In this document: positions 22,034-31,694 of the stretch, piece by piece
How the letters are laid out: every line of letters starts with the position of its first letter
Position numbering within the stretch: the first letter of the stretch is position 1
Source of the DNA: Pocillopora verrucosa
Taxonomy: Eukaryota; Cnidaria; Anthozoa; Scleractinia; Pocilloporidae
Direction of reading: 5' to 3'
NCBI RefSeq assembly: GCF_036669915.1
Contig: NC_089323.1
Location: 12,158,328 to 12,222,327 of the forward strand
Length of the DNA stretch: 64,000 nucleotides
The notes under the pieces: model-generated
Databases searched by the model: none
Told to the model about the DNA's origin: nothing
The model's input: the letters and a program-made list of their open reading frames with translations, nothing else
Translations under genes and position numbers: made by a program

Positions 22034-22895
22034 ATTTTGCGAAACGAAACGAAACAAAATCAGGCGAAACTAAAAGAATAATGAAGTATATTATCCAAAA
22101 TGTAAAGATAACTTTTACAAGGATTTTGTGGTAAACGCTAGTCGTTAAGGAGGATTTTGAAGTAAACGTTAGTCTTTAAGGGGGATTTTAATTTATTTAA
22201 TATATTTAACAAAATCGTCCATTTTCACCCTCCGGTGACCATGTGACATTTTCCATGTCACGAAAATGAATTGAAATATTACACACTAGTAAAGTACCAA
22301 AGCTGTTGTGTGACACGAGAATGGCTTCATCGTTACCGCTCAGTGATTATAATCATTCGTAAAATAGTAATTGACTTAAAATTACTACTCTGCGAAATTA
22401 ATTTTATATGGATAGTGAAATAGGAGGTGACCAGGATCTATGGGAATATACTATAATTTAAAGTTGAAACGTATTTTTGGGACCCGAAAAGAAAGTCATT
22501 ATTGTAGGGTGAGGATAGTCTATTTCTTAAAATAGTGTCTCTCCTAAAATTACTATTTTTCGAAATATATTTTAATACGGTTTAAGAAATAAGAGGAGGC
22601 CAAAATGTTTGGTTCTGAACTAACTTGTAATGTTAAATGCATATCTGTGACATGAAAGAGGTCACATTGTCACCGCAGGAAAAAATAGTCGATTTCGCAA
22701 AATAGTAACTCTTCCTGAATTACTATTCAGCGAAATGACTAAAAATCCTTCTTATCAATTGACGATTACTCCAAAACCTTTTTGGAGGTTATCTTTACCC
22801 TATTAGAAAATACATCTGCGAAATTCCTTTAGTTTCGTTATATCTCGCCTGGTTTCGTTTCGTTTCGTTTCATTGTTCGTTTCGTTTCGCAGAGT
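22034..22895. mobile_element. Foldback element copy 2 with (GAAAC)n termini
   Basis: Terminal inverted repeats: left 22,034-22,075 (TTTTGCGAAACGAAACGAAA... AGGCGAAACTAAAA), right 22,828-22,895 (TTTAGTTTCG... TTTCGTTTCGCAGAGTAG). The interior carries small hairpins such as TTCGTAAAATAGTAA...TTACTACTCTGCGAA. There is no coding capacity, so a non-autonomous foldback or MITE-like element is likely. Confidence 0.75.
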
Positions 22896-23257
22896 AGTAT
22901 CAGCCATAACCTTTCACGCTAGAAAAAAATATCATCAAGTGACATAATATTGCATAGTTTATAGTATCGTCACAGAATACGATTAGTAGTGTACGATTAG
23001 GGTTTTCGTAGACGTTCCTTCTCTTCCGTTTTACATTGGGGGGGGGAGATGGTATGGCTACACGTAGGCTACGGTGCATCTTATCGATCGCATAAGGAAG
23101 CTTCTTCAAAAGTCGAGCCGAGGATAAAAAAACACAAAATACTAATTTTGCATCGCTCGGTGCGGCCAGTTTGTTGCTCCGTAGGCCAGTTCGTTTTCCC
23201 TGTACTAGTGTGTAATACCGTGACATCTCACGACCTTCTTTAGTAAAATGTTTAGTA

Positions 23258-23416
23258 AAATGGACTTTCTCCTCGTCCCCCTTCCCTCCCCCCCCCCCCA
23301 TCACCGTCAATGCCATATATGATAATTTGGAAACCAGCCAACCGCGTCCAATTTAGTCTAATTTATCAAATTATTATCTCACATCGAACAGACGCCTTTG
23401 AAATTGTGAAAGGACA
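23258..23416 (+). promoter_or_regulatory. Upstream region of broken gene 2 (A-type)
   Basis: Same block order as 18,715-18,878: CT/C-rich tract, GCCATATATGATAATTTGG, AAACCAGCCAACCGCGTC, TTGAAATTGTGAAAGGACA, ATGG. It remains well conserved although the gene is dead. Confidence 0.5.
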
Positions 23417-23935
23417 ATGGCCTCAAAGAAACTTTTATGCTTTCTTTTCGTCTATTTCTTTGACTTGGGAAGTGCTACCTACTGTAACGACGACAGCGAT
23501 TGTTCCCTTAGTGAGTCCTGTTGTTCACATAAAGTCTGTAGACAGACATGTTACAACTGTTCGTACGACTACCAATGTGGCAGAAATGCTGCAATAGCAA
23601 ATGCATCAGTAGTTCGTCTTCTTGTTACTGTACGTACGACTCCGATTGTGGCATTAGAGAGGATTGTTGTGGGGGAGTCTGTTATTCATCATTCTGTGGT
23701 TGGAGCAGTGGAGCTCAACTCACAGACACATGACGACGCAACAAGTACATGCTCCTCCGACGGTGAACTACAATCCAGCTGGTTACAACCTGCCTCCTAA
23801 AGGCTTTAATCAGGCACCTCCACCTTACCCGAGCTATCCACCGCCACCAAACTAATATCCTCCACCGCTGGGACAAGCTTAAGCGGCGCCGATGCCGGCT
23901 GCAATAAACGCTGGACAGCCGAGCAAGTTCTAATA
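23417..23935 (+). pseudogene. Cys-rich family pseudogene (gene 2)
   Basis: Starts like gene 1 (MASKKLLCFLFVYFFDLGSA, first module intact). A net 7-bp loss in module 2 (TGTGG|CAGAAATGCTG) shifts the frame. The Cys pattern resumes in another frame (CTYDSDCGIREDCCGGVCYS). The membrane helix and cysteine cluster are then deleted: GGTTGGAGCAGTGGAGCT joins CAACTCACAGACACATG. The tail resumes (MTTQQVHAPPTVNYNPAGYN, NQAPPPYPSYPPPPN) but CAA has become TAA at both the NQY and QAQ positions. It cannot make a membrane-anchored product. Confidence 0.9.
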
Positions 23936-24179
23936 AAAGTAACCACCCAACAGAACTGTTCCCGTGAAATACATATGTTTCGGTTTAATTACATAAACAT
24001 AAACGTAGTCAAGTTACTGAATGCTGAATGTTATGTTAGTATTTTTTAGGGATAGTTTCAACATTTTAAGGAGTACATGAAGTATAGAATGACCTGTACG
24101 CTGTATATATACAAATTTAATCTTCCATTTTGCTTTCGTCACACAAAGAAAAACAAAAAGTAGACATAGTTTCCTTGTG

Positions 24180-25240
24180 GAAAGGATTTTTGTCCTAGAA
24201 AGGTGAGTTGGGCCATTTGCATCATTTTTCCAGATAGAATATTTTATTCTTAGAAATGTCGTTTCACTTAACTGCCATATTAAATCGATGTGACTGTATT
24301 TGATCCAGTCTATGCTTCCATTGACAGTTTTCAATCTATTTCCGCCTATGAAATTTTTAAGATGGCAAATGTCGATCGTGCCGTATAACAGTCAATCTCC
24401 GTAATAGAATATCATCATAGCTTAAATTTTTTTATTGGCCAGGTTGTTGTTGCAATATTTCAGCTGCTACCTTTCTATAGAACTCTACTTTTAGCTGATC
24501 GAATCTCCAGCAGATCTTTCGACAGCATATGCTTTGTCGATGTTGAGCAGTATTTAGCTTTGTGTGTTGTAGCAATGTTTTTGAATAATAAATTGTTATT
24601 TATCAGCTGCCGCGCATAGGGTTCAGTTTGATATGCAGGTGACCGGTTCGCAAGTGAATTTTAATTCGGATATTCCGAACTTTTTATTTGTACTCTTAAA
24701 CGTGACGGAAATTTCATCTGAACGATTTATTGAGAAGTTTGTGTTTGGGCGATTTACTTTCATCAAAACTGACGAGATCAGTCGAGACCAGCCAGGTGTA
24801 AAATATATGCATAGTGCTACATCTTTGCTTGCAGTATTAAACCTAATTATGCATTTGTCGCGGAAGCTTTTCTACGATGAGACCTGATGAAGGAGACATT
24901 AATTAGCTAAAAGAAACCGGTTAAATCCCGATTTTATCCTGCCATATTTAGTCTAAAAGGACCTTGTATTTGTGGACATCTTCATCATATTGGCAGATGC
25001 AGATATTTTTTGAAATTAAAATTCAAATTGGGCTTTTTGAGACCCAAAACCTACTAGAAGAAGATGGTTTCGTTAAGTTGGGCTTGCACTGAAGAAAGAG
25101 GTCTCGACAATCGCAAGTTGGCTCGTATCAGAGAAGTAAAATGCAAGGAAAACTGTGATGTTTTATAATCCTAGTCATGTGGTTCACGTGATGTAATTAC
25201 TATAATCTCAATAGAAGCGGATTTGTTGACGTTGATTTCA
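24180..25240 (+). repeat. 3' module copy after gene 2
   Basis: Matches the block after genes 1 and 4. Contains 'ATGCAGGTGACCGGTTCGCA', 'TTCGGATATTCCGAAC' and 'GATGAAGGAGACATTAATTA'. Open frame at 24,633-24,887 (84 residues; NVTEISSERFIEKFVFGRFT). Confidence 0.8.
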
Positions 25241-25244
25241 CAAA

Positions 25245-25470
25245 TAAAAAGTCTTGACTGTGTTCTGTTCTGTTTCAAAGCACACAGGAAGCGGGTAGAG
25301 CACGAAAGAAGCGCAGGGAGAAACACGAGACGTAGTCAGCTAGTAGCGACTGAACATCGATGTATATTTTTTTTAATATATTTTTCATCTTGTCTAATAT
25401 TTATTCTGCTCTGCTTCAACGTAGTGAGCACTGCTCCACGCGAAAATCGACTTGCAGACTTCCTATATAT
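25245..25470 (+). mobile_element. BEL/Pao LTR fragment, interrupted
   Basis: Matches 33,897-34,110, including 'GAGAAACACGAGACGTAGTC' and 'AAATCGACTTGCAGACTTCC'. It ends in a (TA)n run where the palindromic insert at 25,489 begins. Confidence 0.6.
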
Positions 25471-25488
25471 ATATATATATATATAAAA

Positions 25489-25644
25489 GTGAAAGAATCT
25501 AAGGGGACGCATCGATTCTCTGTTACTCTGAGTTTCGCGCCTAAGCGCTCGTCAGACAACTTTCTGACGAGTTCTGTCTGACGAGCGCTTAGGCGCGAAA
25601 CTCAGAGTAACAGAGAATCGATACGTCCTCTTTGATTCTTTCAC
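25489..25644. repeat. ~155-bp near-perfect palindrome
   Basis: Arms read GTGAAAGAATC...CGATTCTCTGTTACTCTGAG...TTAGGCGCG family sequence and its inverse, meeting at 'CAGACAACTTTCTGACGAG'. About 70-bp arms with few mismatches. Only 3 bp separate it from the next palindrome. Confidence 0.9.
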
Positions 25645-25647
25645 TTA

Positions 25648-25795
25648 TTTATACTCAGCTCTGCTACCACAGCATTGAGCATTTTATGCCAAGGTAGACT
25701 CTACCCCCACATTTGTATATATATATAAATGAATGTGGGGGTTGAGTCTACCTTAGCATAAAGTGCTCAATGCTGTGGTAGCAGAGGTAAGTATA
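25648..25795. repeat. Second ~148-bp palindrome
   Basis: Arms of about 60 bp (CTCTGCTACCACAGCATTGA... and its inverse) flank a TGTATATATATATAAATG centre. A partial third arm (25,800-25,900) repeats GCGAAACTCAGAGT.ACAGAG from the first palindrome. Confidence 0.9.
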
Positions 25796-26429
25796 CGAAA
25801 GTTAAAGAATTAAAGAGAATGCAGACCGGCGCTTAGGTGCGAAACTCAGAGTCACAGAGAATCGATGCGTCCTCTTTAACTCTTTAACTTATCTATCTAT
25901 ATATAATCTTGTTTGCAGCATACTCTATATTCTCATAAAACACGCAACAATAAGCCAATCAGAATCCTTGACAGAATGGTTCAAATAATTTGATTGGTTG
26001 AAAAAGACCAAAGCTGTCAAAAATGTCAAACCAAAGTTCACAATCTGCAATACTAGGAACATTACTTGCGTGACAATTAATCTTCCCGGAAGTTCGTCAT
26101 TAATTTTCTTGAAATTACGGCGGATGCTTGCGGAAATACAGTTGATTTTACGATCGATATGTCTCCATAGGGTTAGTGCCTTTGTTTACGATGTTTCTAT
26201 TTATTCCCTAGAGAGCTAGAAAATGATTTTTATTGTAGAAAAAAAATGAACAAAAAAAGAATAATAAATACCCTAAAGCGAACTCTTATTCGGTAATGAA
26301 GACACCACTACTTCAATGTCAGGAAACTAACTTTTGTATATTGTAACGTCATGATTTTCCATTAAACTCAAGGTTTTTAATATTTCACTTTTTAATATGA
26401 AATATACCAGATCTTTTTTTTTTAATTAA

Positions 26430-26596
26430 GACCAACCTCCCCTATCGTTCCCTTTCCCCTGGCCCCGCCCCCTTCCCACCATCAGTGGCGGTTTCCATGG
26501 TAGTTCTGGAAAGAATTTGGAAACCAGCTGACCGCACCTAATTCATCAAATTATTTCCTCACATCGAGCGGACGCCATTGAAATTGTGAAAGGACA
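26430..26596 (+). promoter_or_regulatory. Promoter of gene 3 (B-type)
   Basis: 'CCCTTTCCCCTGGCCCCGCC' pyrimidine tract, then GTTTCCATGGTAGTTCTGG, ATTTGGAAACCAGCTGACCG, 'TTTCCTCACATCGAGCGGAC' and TTGAAATTGTGAAAGGACA before ATGG. The order is conserved in all B-type copies. The antisense partner found upstream in other B units is deleted here. Confidence 0.55.
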
Positions 26597-27766
26597 ATGG
26601 CCTCTAAGGAGCTTTTATGCTTTCTTTTCGTCTGTTTCTTTGCCGTGAGAAGTGCTACCTGCTGTACCTACGACAGTGATTGTTCCTACCTTCAGTCCTG
26701 TTGTACAGATAAAGTCTGCAGACAGCGTTGTTCTGTCTGTTCGTACGACTACCAATGTGGATCGAACGAGCAGTGCTGTAAAAGCCAATGTAAAAGTAGT
26801 TCGTCTTCTTGTTCCTGTTCGTACGACTCCCAATGTGGATCGAGCAAGAAATGCTGTAATGGCAAATGCATCAGTAGTTTTTCTTCTTGTTCCTGTTCGT
26901 ACGACTTCCAATGTGGATCGAGTAAGAAATGCTGTAAAAGCAAATGCATCAGTAGTTCGTCTTCTTGTTCCTGTTCGTACGACTACCAATGTGGATCGAG
27001 CAAGAAATGCTGTAATGGCAAATGCATCAGTAGTTTTTCTTCTTGTTCCTGTTCGTACGACTTCCAATGTGGATCGGGCAAGAAATGCTGTAATAGCAAA
27101 TGCATCAGTAGTTCGTCCTCTTGTTCCTGTTCGTACGACTACCAATGTGACAGTGGCGAGCAATGCTGTAATAGCAAATGCATCAGTAGTTGGTCCTCTT
27201 GTTCCTGTTCGTACGACTATCAATGTGACAGTGGGGAGCAGTGCTGTAAAAGCAAATGCATTACTAAATCGTTTTCTTGTAACTGTTCGTCCGACGACCA
27301 GTGTGACATTGGAGAGGATTGTTGTGGAGGAGTTTGTTCCTCATACTGTGGTTGGAGTGGTGGAACTATTGCAGGGGCTGTTATCGGCACGATTATTTTC
27401 TTTGCCATCATCATTTCTATCGTATCCTGCTGCTGCTGTGCTTGTTGCCCGTACTACCGCTATCGTACACCCAGCACTGTGGTCCTCAATTGCCAACAGC
27501 CACAACAACAAATAGTCTCAACCCACATGATGACGACGCAACAAGCATATGCTCCTCCGCCGTTGAACTACAACCAGCCTCCCCTACCATGTTACAACCA
27601 GCCTCCTCCAGATGGATACGATCAGCCTCTTCCAGGTTTCAATCAGGCTCCTCCGCCTTACTCAGGCTGTTTACCACCACCAAACCAATATCCTCCACCG
27701 CTGGAACAAGCTAAAGCGGCGCCGAGGCCAACAGCAGTAAACACCGAACAACCGAACGAGATCTAA
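26597..27766 (+). CDS. Cys-rich single-pass membrane protein, 9 modules (gene 3)
   Basis: An intact intronless 389-residue ORF, the longest of the family here. Signal peptide 1-21. Nine Cys modules span about 22-256, most exactly 26 residues (78 bp). Internal modules are almost identical (CSYDYQCGSSKKCCNGKCIS type) and alternate between Y, F and S at the position before QC, which suggests recent tandem duplication of one and two units. The ninth is the conserved CSSDDQCDIGEDCCGGVCSS ending in YCGW. The helix is at about 257-277, followed by SCCCCACCPYYRYR. The tail, about 285-389, repeats QPP/GYDQP elements and carries NQAPPPYSG (PPxY). The module matches the C..D..C.....CC...C half of WAP domains. 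The former AATAAA is AATGAA. Other long open frames over the same DNA are by-products of the 78-bp period. Function not known; extracellular binding with cytoplasmic WW partners is inferred. Confidence 0.9.
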   Translation: MASKELLCFLFVCFFAVRSATCCTYDSDCSYLQSCCTDKVCRQRCSVCSYDYQCGSNEQCCKSQCKSSSSSCSCSYDSQCGSSKKCCNGKCISSFSSCSCSYDFQCGSSKKCCKSKCISSSSSCSCSYDYQCGSSKKCCNGKCISSFSSCSCSYDFQCGSGKKCCNSKCISSSSSCSCSYDYQCDSGEQCCNSKCISSWSSCSCSYDYQCDSGEQCCKSKCITKSFSCNCSSDDQCDIGEDCCGGVCSSYCGWSGGTIAGAVIGTIIFFAIIISIVSCCCCACCPYYRYRTPSTVVLNCQQPQQQIVSTHMMTTQQAYAPPPLNYNQPPLPCYNQPPPDGYDQPLPGFNQAPPPYSGCLPPPNQYPPPLEQAKAAPRPTAVNTEQPNEI

Positions 27767-28539
27767 TGAAAGTAACCTGCAAAGTAACTTCTCCAAGCAG
27801 ATCACCGTTCGGGTGAAATGAAAAACCTTTGGTTTTTATTTTCCATTTTCATAGATGTAAACGTAGTCAATATACCAAATGTTATGTAAGATTTTCTAAG
27901 GATAGTTTTAAGAAGTATAAGTCAGCGAATAGGTACTCTAATCAAATGAAATTATACTAATCTTAGCCATGATCTGCCTGCTGTATATTTGCAAATTTGA
28001 ACATCTATTTCGCCATCGTCGTTCAAAGAAAAACAAAAAGTAGACGCAGATTTCTTGTGAAGAAGGATTCTTGTTAGAGATAGATAAGTCCTGCCATTTG
28101 CATTGATTTTCCAGAATGAATATAATAATTGTATTCTTAGAAATGTAGTCTCACTTTAAGTGTCATATTAAACCGATCAGGCTGTGTTTAACCGAGTCTA
28201 TAGTTTCATCGACAGTTTTCAATCTATTTCCGTTCATGAAATTTTCAAGATTGCGAATGCTGATCGTGTCGCTTAGTAGTCAAATTGACAATCTCAGTAA
28301 TATAATTACATAGGTTAAAATTTGTATTATGAGCTCGGTTTGATTTACTATATTACAGCTGCTACCTTATTTACAGATGTAAGTATTCACTGAGATTTGT
28401 TGCTTTTTTCATTTTCTATTTTTAGGTGATCAGATCTTTAGGATATCTTACGACAGCATATGCTGTCGATGTCGAGAAGTATTTACATTTGTGTATTGTC
28501 ACCATCGTTTTGAATAATAAATTTTTGTTAATGCACTGC

Positions 28540-28870
28540 CTATTGTTATGCAGATAACCGGTTTGCACGTGAATTTTACTTCTGATATTTCGAAGTTTTA
28601 CTTTGTGGCTGTAAGCATGGCGAAAATGTCGTCTGAGCGATTCATTGAGAAATTGGCCTCTGATGATTTGTTTTCATCCAAACTGACGAGATCTGTCGAG
28701 ACCAACCAGGTGTAAAAATATGTATACGGTTATATCTTTGCTTTCAGTTTCAAACCCGGTCATGCATTTGTCGCGGAAGCTTTTCTACGATGAAACCTGA
28801 TGAAGGAGACATTAATTGGCTAAAACAAACCGGTTCAATCCCGGATTTTTTCCTATTATTTAGTCTAAAA
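28540..28870 (+). repeat. 3' module copy after gene 3
   Basis: Contains 'ATGCAGATAACCGGTTTGCA' and 'GATGAAGGAGACATTAATTG'. Preceded by the 18-bp perfect palindrome ACGACAGCATATGCTGTCG-type site at about 28,451-28,469. Confidence 0.8.
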
Positions 28871-29155
28871 GGACCTTGTATTGGGCAGACATCTTCATCA
28901 TATTGACAGATGTAGACACAATTTGAAATTAAAATTTGTGTGACCCAAAACCTGCTAGAAGCAGATGTTTTTACTAATTTGGATTGGTGGTAAAGAATTA
29001 GGTTTCGACAATTGCTAGTTCGCTCTTATCAGAGAAGTAAATGCGAGGAAAACTGCGATGTTTTATATCATAGCTCTTAGGTTCGCGGATATAATTACTG
29101 TAGTCTTTATAGAGCCGGAAGTGTTGACGTTAACGTTGATTTAACAAATAAAGAG

Positions 29156-29313
29156 GCCTTGACTGTGCTCTGTTCTGTTGTAAAGCACGCCGGAAGCGGC
29201 TAGAGCACAAAAGAAGTGTAGGGAGAAAGACGAAATGTAGTTGGGTGTTTCTCCCCACTTCTTGAGTGCTCTGGCCACCTTTCTGAGTGCTTTACAACAG
29301 AACAGAGCACAGT
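29156..29313. repeat. Hairpin element (TTGACTGTGCTCTG arms)
   Basis: Left arm TTGACTGTGCTCTGTTCTG...TAAAGCAC and right arm GTGCTTTACAACAGAACAGA...CAGTCAA are inverted copies of about 70 bp with a short centre. Related copies: 37,618-37,776, 53,350-53,470 and 61,894-62,062. Confidence 0.85.
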
Positions 29314-29625
29314 CAACGCTGATCAATTCCCCACGTATTACTTCTAGTTTTCAAAACAAACTTTGTTTCCAAAGCGAACAATAGTGTCGTCAGCATGCTC
29401 TATACTTTCATTACGCACACTACAATAAGCCAATCAGAATCCTTGTTAGAATAGTTCAAATAATCTGATTGGTTGAACAAGACTAAAGCTGTCAAAAATG
29501 TCAAACCATCAAGTTCTGAAATCATCAAACATCTACGAAACATCACCACAATCTACGAAAATATATCGGCAGGTTGAATTTAACACGTTAACCTGAAGTT
29601 TTTCAGTCTCTAATACAGAATATAG

Positions 29626-30077
29626 AAGTCGCCTTTAACTTTCGGTCTCTTTGCAAACGGTGCTGCGTAGCTGTTAGATCAAAGCTATTTGTTTCTTGCA
29701 GCCATTCTTTCGATTGAGAAAAGAGTACACTCTTTCTTCACACTTGCATCTTAACTATCTCTCAATGAAATCTATGAAAACCTTGAGATTTTGCGGCAAA
29801 TGATGCAACGTTATTCGACGACCGTGGCACTGTTTACAAATGCAAGCAGAAACCGCTTGGACGTTGAAATCTAGTTTAGAAAGCGCGATGCGAATCGAAC
29901 ATCGTCCTCTTCTTGCTCTATACGTCCTATACCAAAAATTGCTCATAATCTTTTTCTGTATCCTTAAAGCAAAGTATACATTTGAACGCGGACAGTAAAT
30001 TGTAAATTTACCCGAATTAGGCGTGGAAAATGAATTCTTTTCAATGTTGTTGTGAATCTCGATTACCTTTGGCTTAT
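29626..30077. other. Spacer between B-type and A-type units
   Basis: No supported gene. A 63-codon minus frame (29,755-29,946) has no recognisable motif. Marks the junction between duplicon types. Confidence 0.4.
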
Positions 30078-31174
30078 TCTACTTTGCGAAACGAAACGAA
30101 ACGAAACCAGGCGAAACTAAAAGGATAATGCGGTATATTATCTAATATTCAGAGATAACTTTCACAATAATTTCGGAGTAAACGTTAATCGTGAAGGAGG
30201 ATTTTTAATTTTTTACATATATTTTGCGAAATCGACCATTTTCACCTTGCGGTGACAATGTGACATCTTTTATGTTACGAAAATAAATTTAAATATTTCA
30301 AATTAGCAAATTACCAAAGCCGTTGTATGACGCGAGAATGGCTTCATCGTCACCGCTCAGTGAAAATAGTTCATTTCGCAAAATAGTAATTGCTATAAAG
30401 TTACTACTTTGCGAAATTGATTTTACATGGATAATGAAATAGGAGGTGACCAAGATCTATCGGAATATACTATAATTTAAAGTTTTAATGAATTTTTGTG
30501 ACCCGAAAAAAACGACATTATTGTTGGGTAAAGATAGTCTACTTCTTAAAATAGTGTCTCTCCTAAAATTACTATTTTGCAAAGTATATTTTTAATACGG
30601 TTTAAGAAATAAGAAGATGCCAAAATGTTTGGTTCTGTACTAACTAATTTGTAATGTTTAAATGTATTTTTGTGACATGAAAGAGGTCACATTGTCACCG
30701 CAGCGGAAAAAATAGTCGATATCGCAAAAGAGTAACTCTTCCTAAATTACTATTTAGCGAAATGACTTAGAATCCTTCTTATCAATTGACGATTTCTCCA
30801 AAACCCTTTTGGAAGTTACCCTTACTGATTTGCATTTTTCAAACCGTTTGTCACTTTTTTTGTGAATATTTAATTATCTTAGCGCAACGAGCCAAAAATA
30901 GATCAGGTCACTAGTTATTTAAAACCTAGAAGTTCGTTACGCGACTTACATCTCAAAAGTGTGACTACAGTTGACTACTTCTTCTTCTATTACGAGTGCA
31001 AAATAAATTCCATGTACGTGAAGATCAGTTAGTGGTGAAATCTTCAAATTAAAATAGTCGCTTCAATCACAGGAGCGAATCACTTACCTTATTAGAAAAT
31101 ACATCTGCATAATTCCTTTAGTTTCGTTATATCTCGTCTGGTTTCGTTTCGTTTCGTTTCGTTTCGCAAAGTAG
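30078..31174. mobile_element. Foldback element copy 3, full length
   Basis: Left terminus 30,078-30,121 (CTACTTTGCGAAACGAAACG ... AGGCGAAACTAAAA) and right terminus 31,118-31,174 are inverted copies. The interior has three small hairpins of the TTCGCAAAATAGTAA / TTACTACTTTGCGAA type. It contains a separate 252-bp insert (30,836-31,087). No ORF. Confidence 0.8.
30831..31087. mobile_element. ~252-bp insertion inside foldback copy 3
   Basis: Compared with copy 2 ('GGTTATCTTTACCCTATTAG'), copy 3 has extra DNA between CTTAC (30,831-30,835) and CTTAC (31,083-31,087). This suggests a small element with a 5-bp target duplication. It has no coding capacity. Confidence 0.6.
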
Positions 31175-31544
31175 TATCAGCCATTACCTTTCACGCTAGC
31201 AAAAAATATTATCAAGTTACATAATTTTGCATAGTTTAGAGTGACTTCACAGAATACGATTTGTGTCAGGTTTTCGTAGAAGTTCCCTTTCTTCCGTTTT
31301 ACCTCGGGGAAGGAGAGGGGGGGGGGGAGGAGTTGCGGGTGAAGGTGTGGCTGTGCGGAGGTTACGGTGCATCTTATCGATCGCATAAGGAGTACGCGAA
31401 AAGTTAAGTACGCTTCTTCAAAAGTCGAGCCGAAGAAAACGAAAACAAAAAATACTAATTTTGCATCGTTCGGTGCGGCCAGTTTGTTTGCCCTGTCCTA
31501 GAGTGTAATACCGGGGCATCTCATGACCTTCTTTGGTTAAATGT

Positions 31545-31694
31545 TATGGACTTTCTCCTCGTTCCCCTCAACATCCCCTCTCCACCCCCCCCCCCCTTCC
31601 CCAAAATCCCCATCAATGCCACCATATATGATAATTTTGGAAACCAGCCAACCGCGTCACATCGAACAGATGCCTTTGAAATTGTGCTAGGACA
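31545..31694 (+). promoter_or_regulatory. Upstream region of gene 4 (A-type)
   Basis: C-rich tract, 'CATATATGATAATTTTGG', 'AAACCAGCCAACCGCGTC', then a shortened leader (the ATTCATCAAATTATT stretch is missing) and TTGAAATTGTGCTAGGACA before ATGG. Confidence 0.5.

Larger units (their letters stand above)
26041..29625 (+). repeat. Segmental duplication unit, copy A
   Basis: 3.6 kb, closely similar to 34,695-38,085 from 'ACATTACTTG.GTGACAATTA' to 'TACAGAATATAGAAGTC'. It includes gene 3 and its 3' module. The copies differ mainly at the 5' end of the gene: copy A has the CT-rich promoter and signal peptide, copy B does not. Confidence 0.85.

Noticed and set aside
26700-27360. CRISPR-like array
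   Set aside because: Regular 78-bp repeats are coding modules with no spacers; this is eukaryotic DNA.
26652-27515. 287-codon plus-frame ORF (VRTTTNVDR repeats) over gene 3
   Set aside because: Shadow of the 78-bp coding repeat; no signal peptide, and composition follows the real frame.
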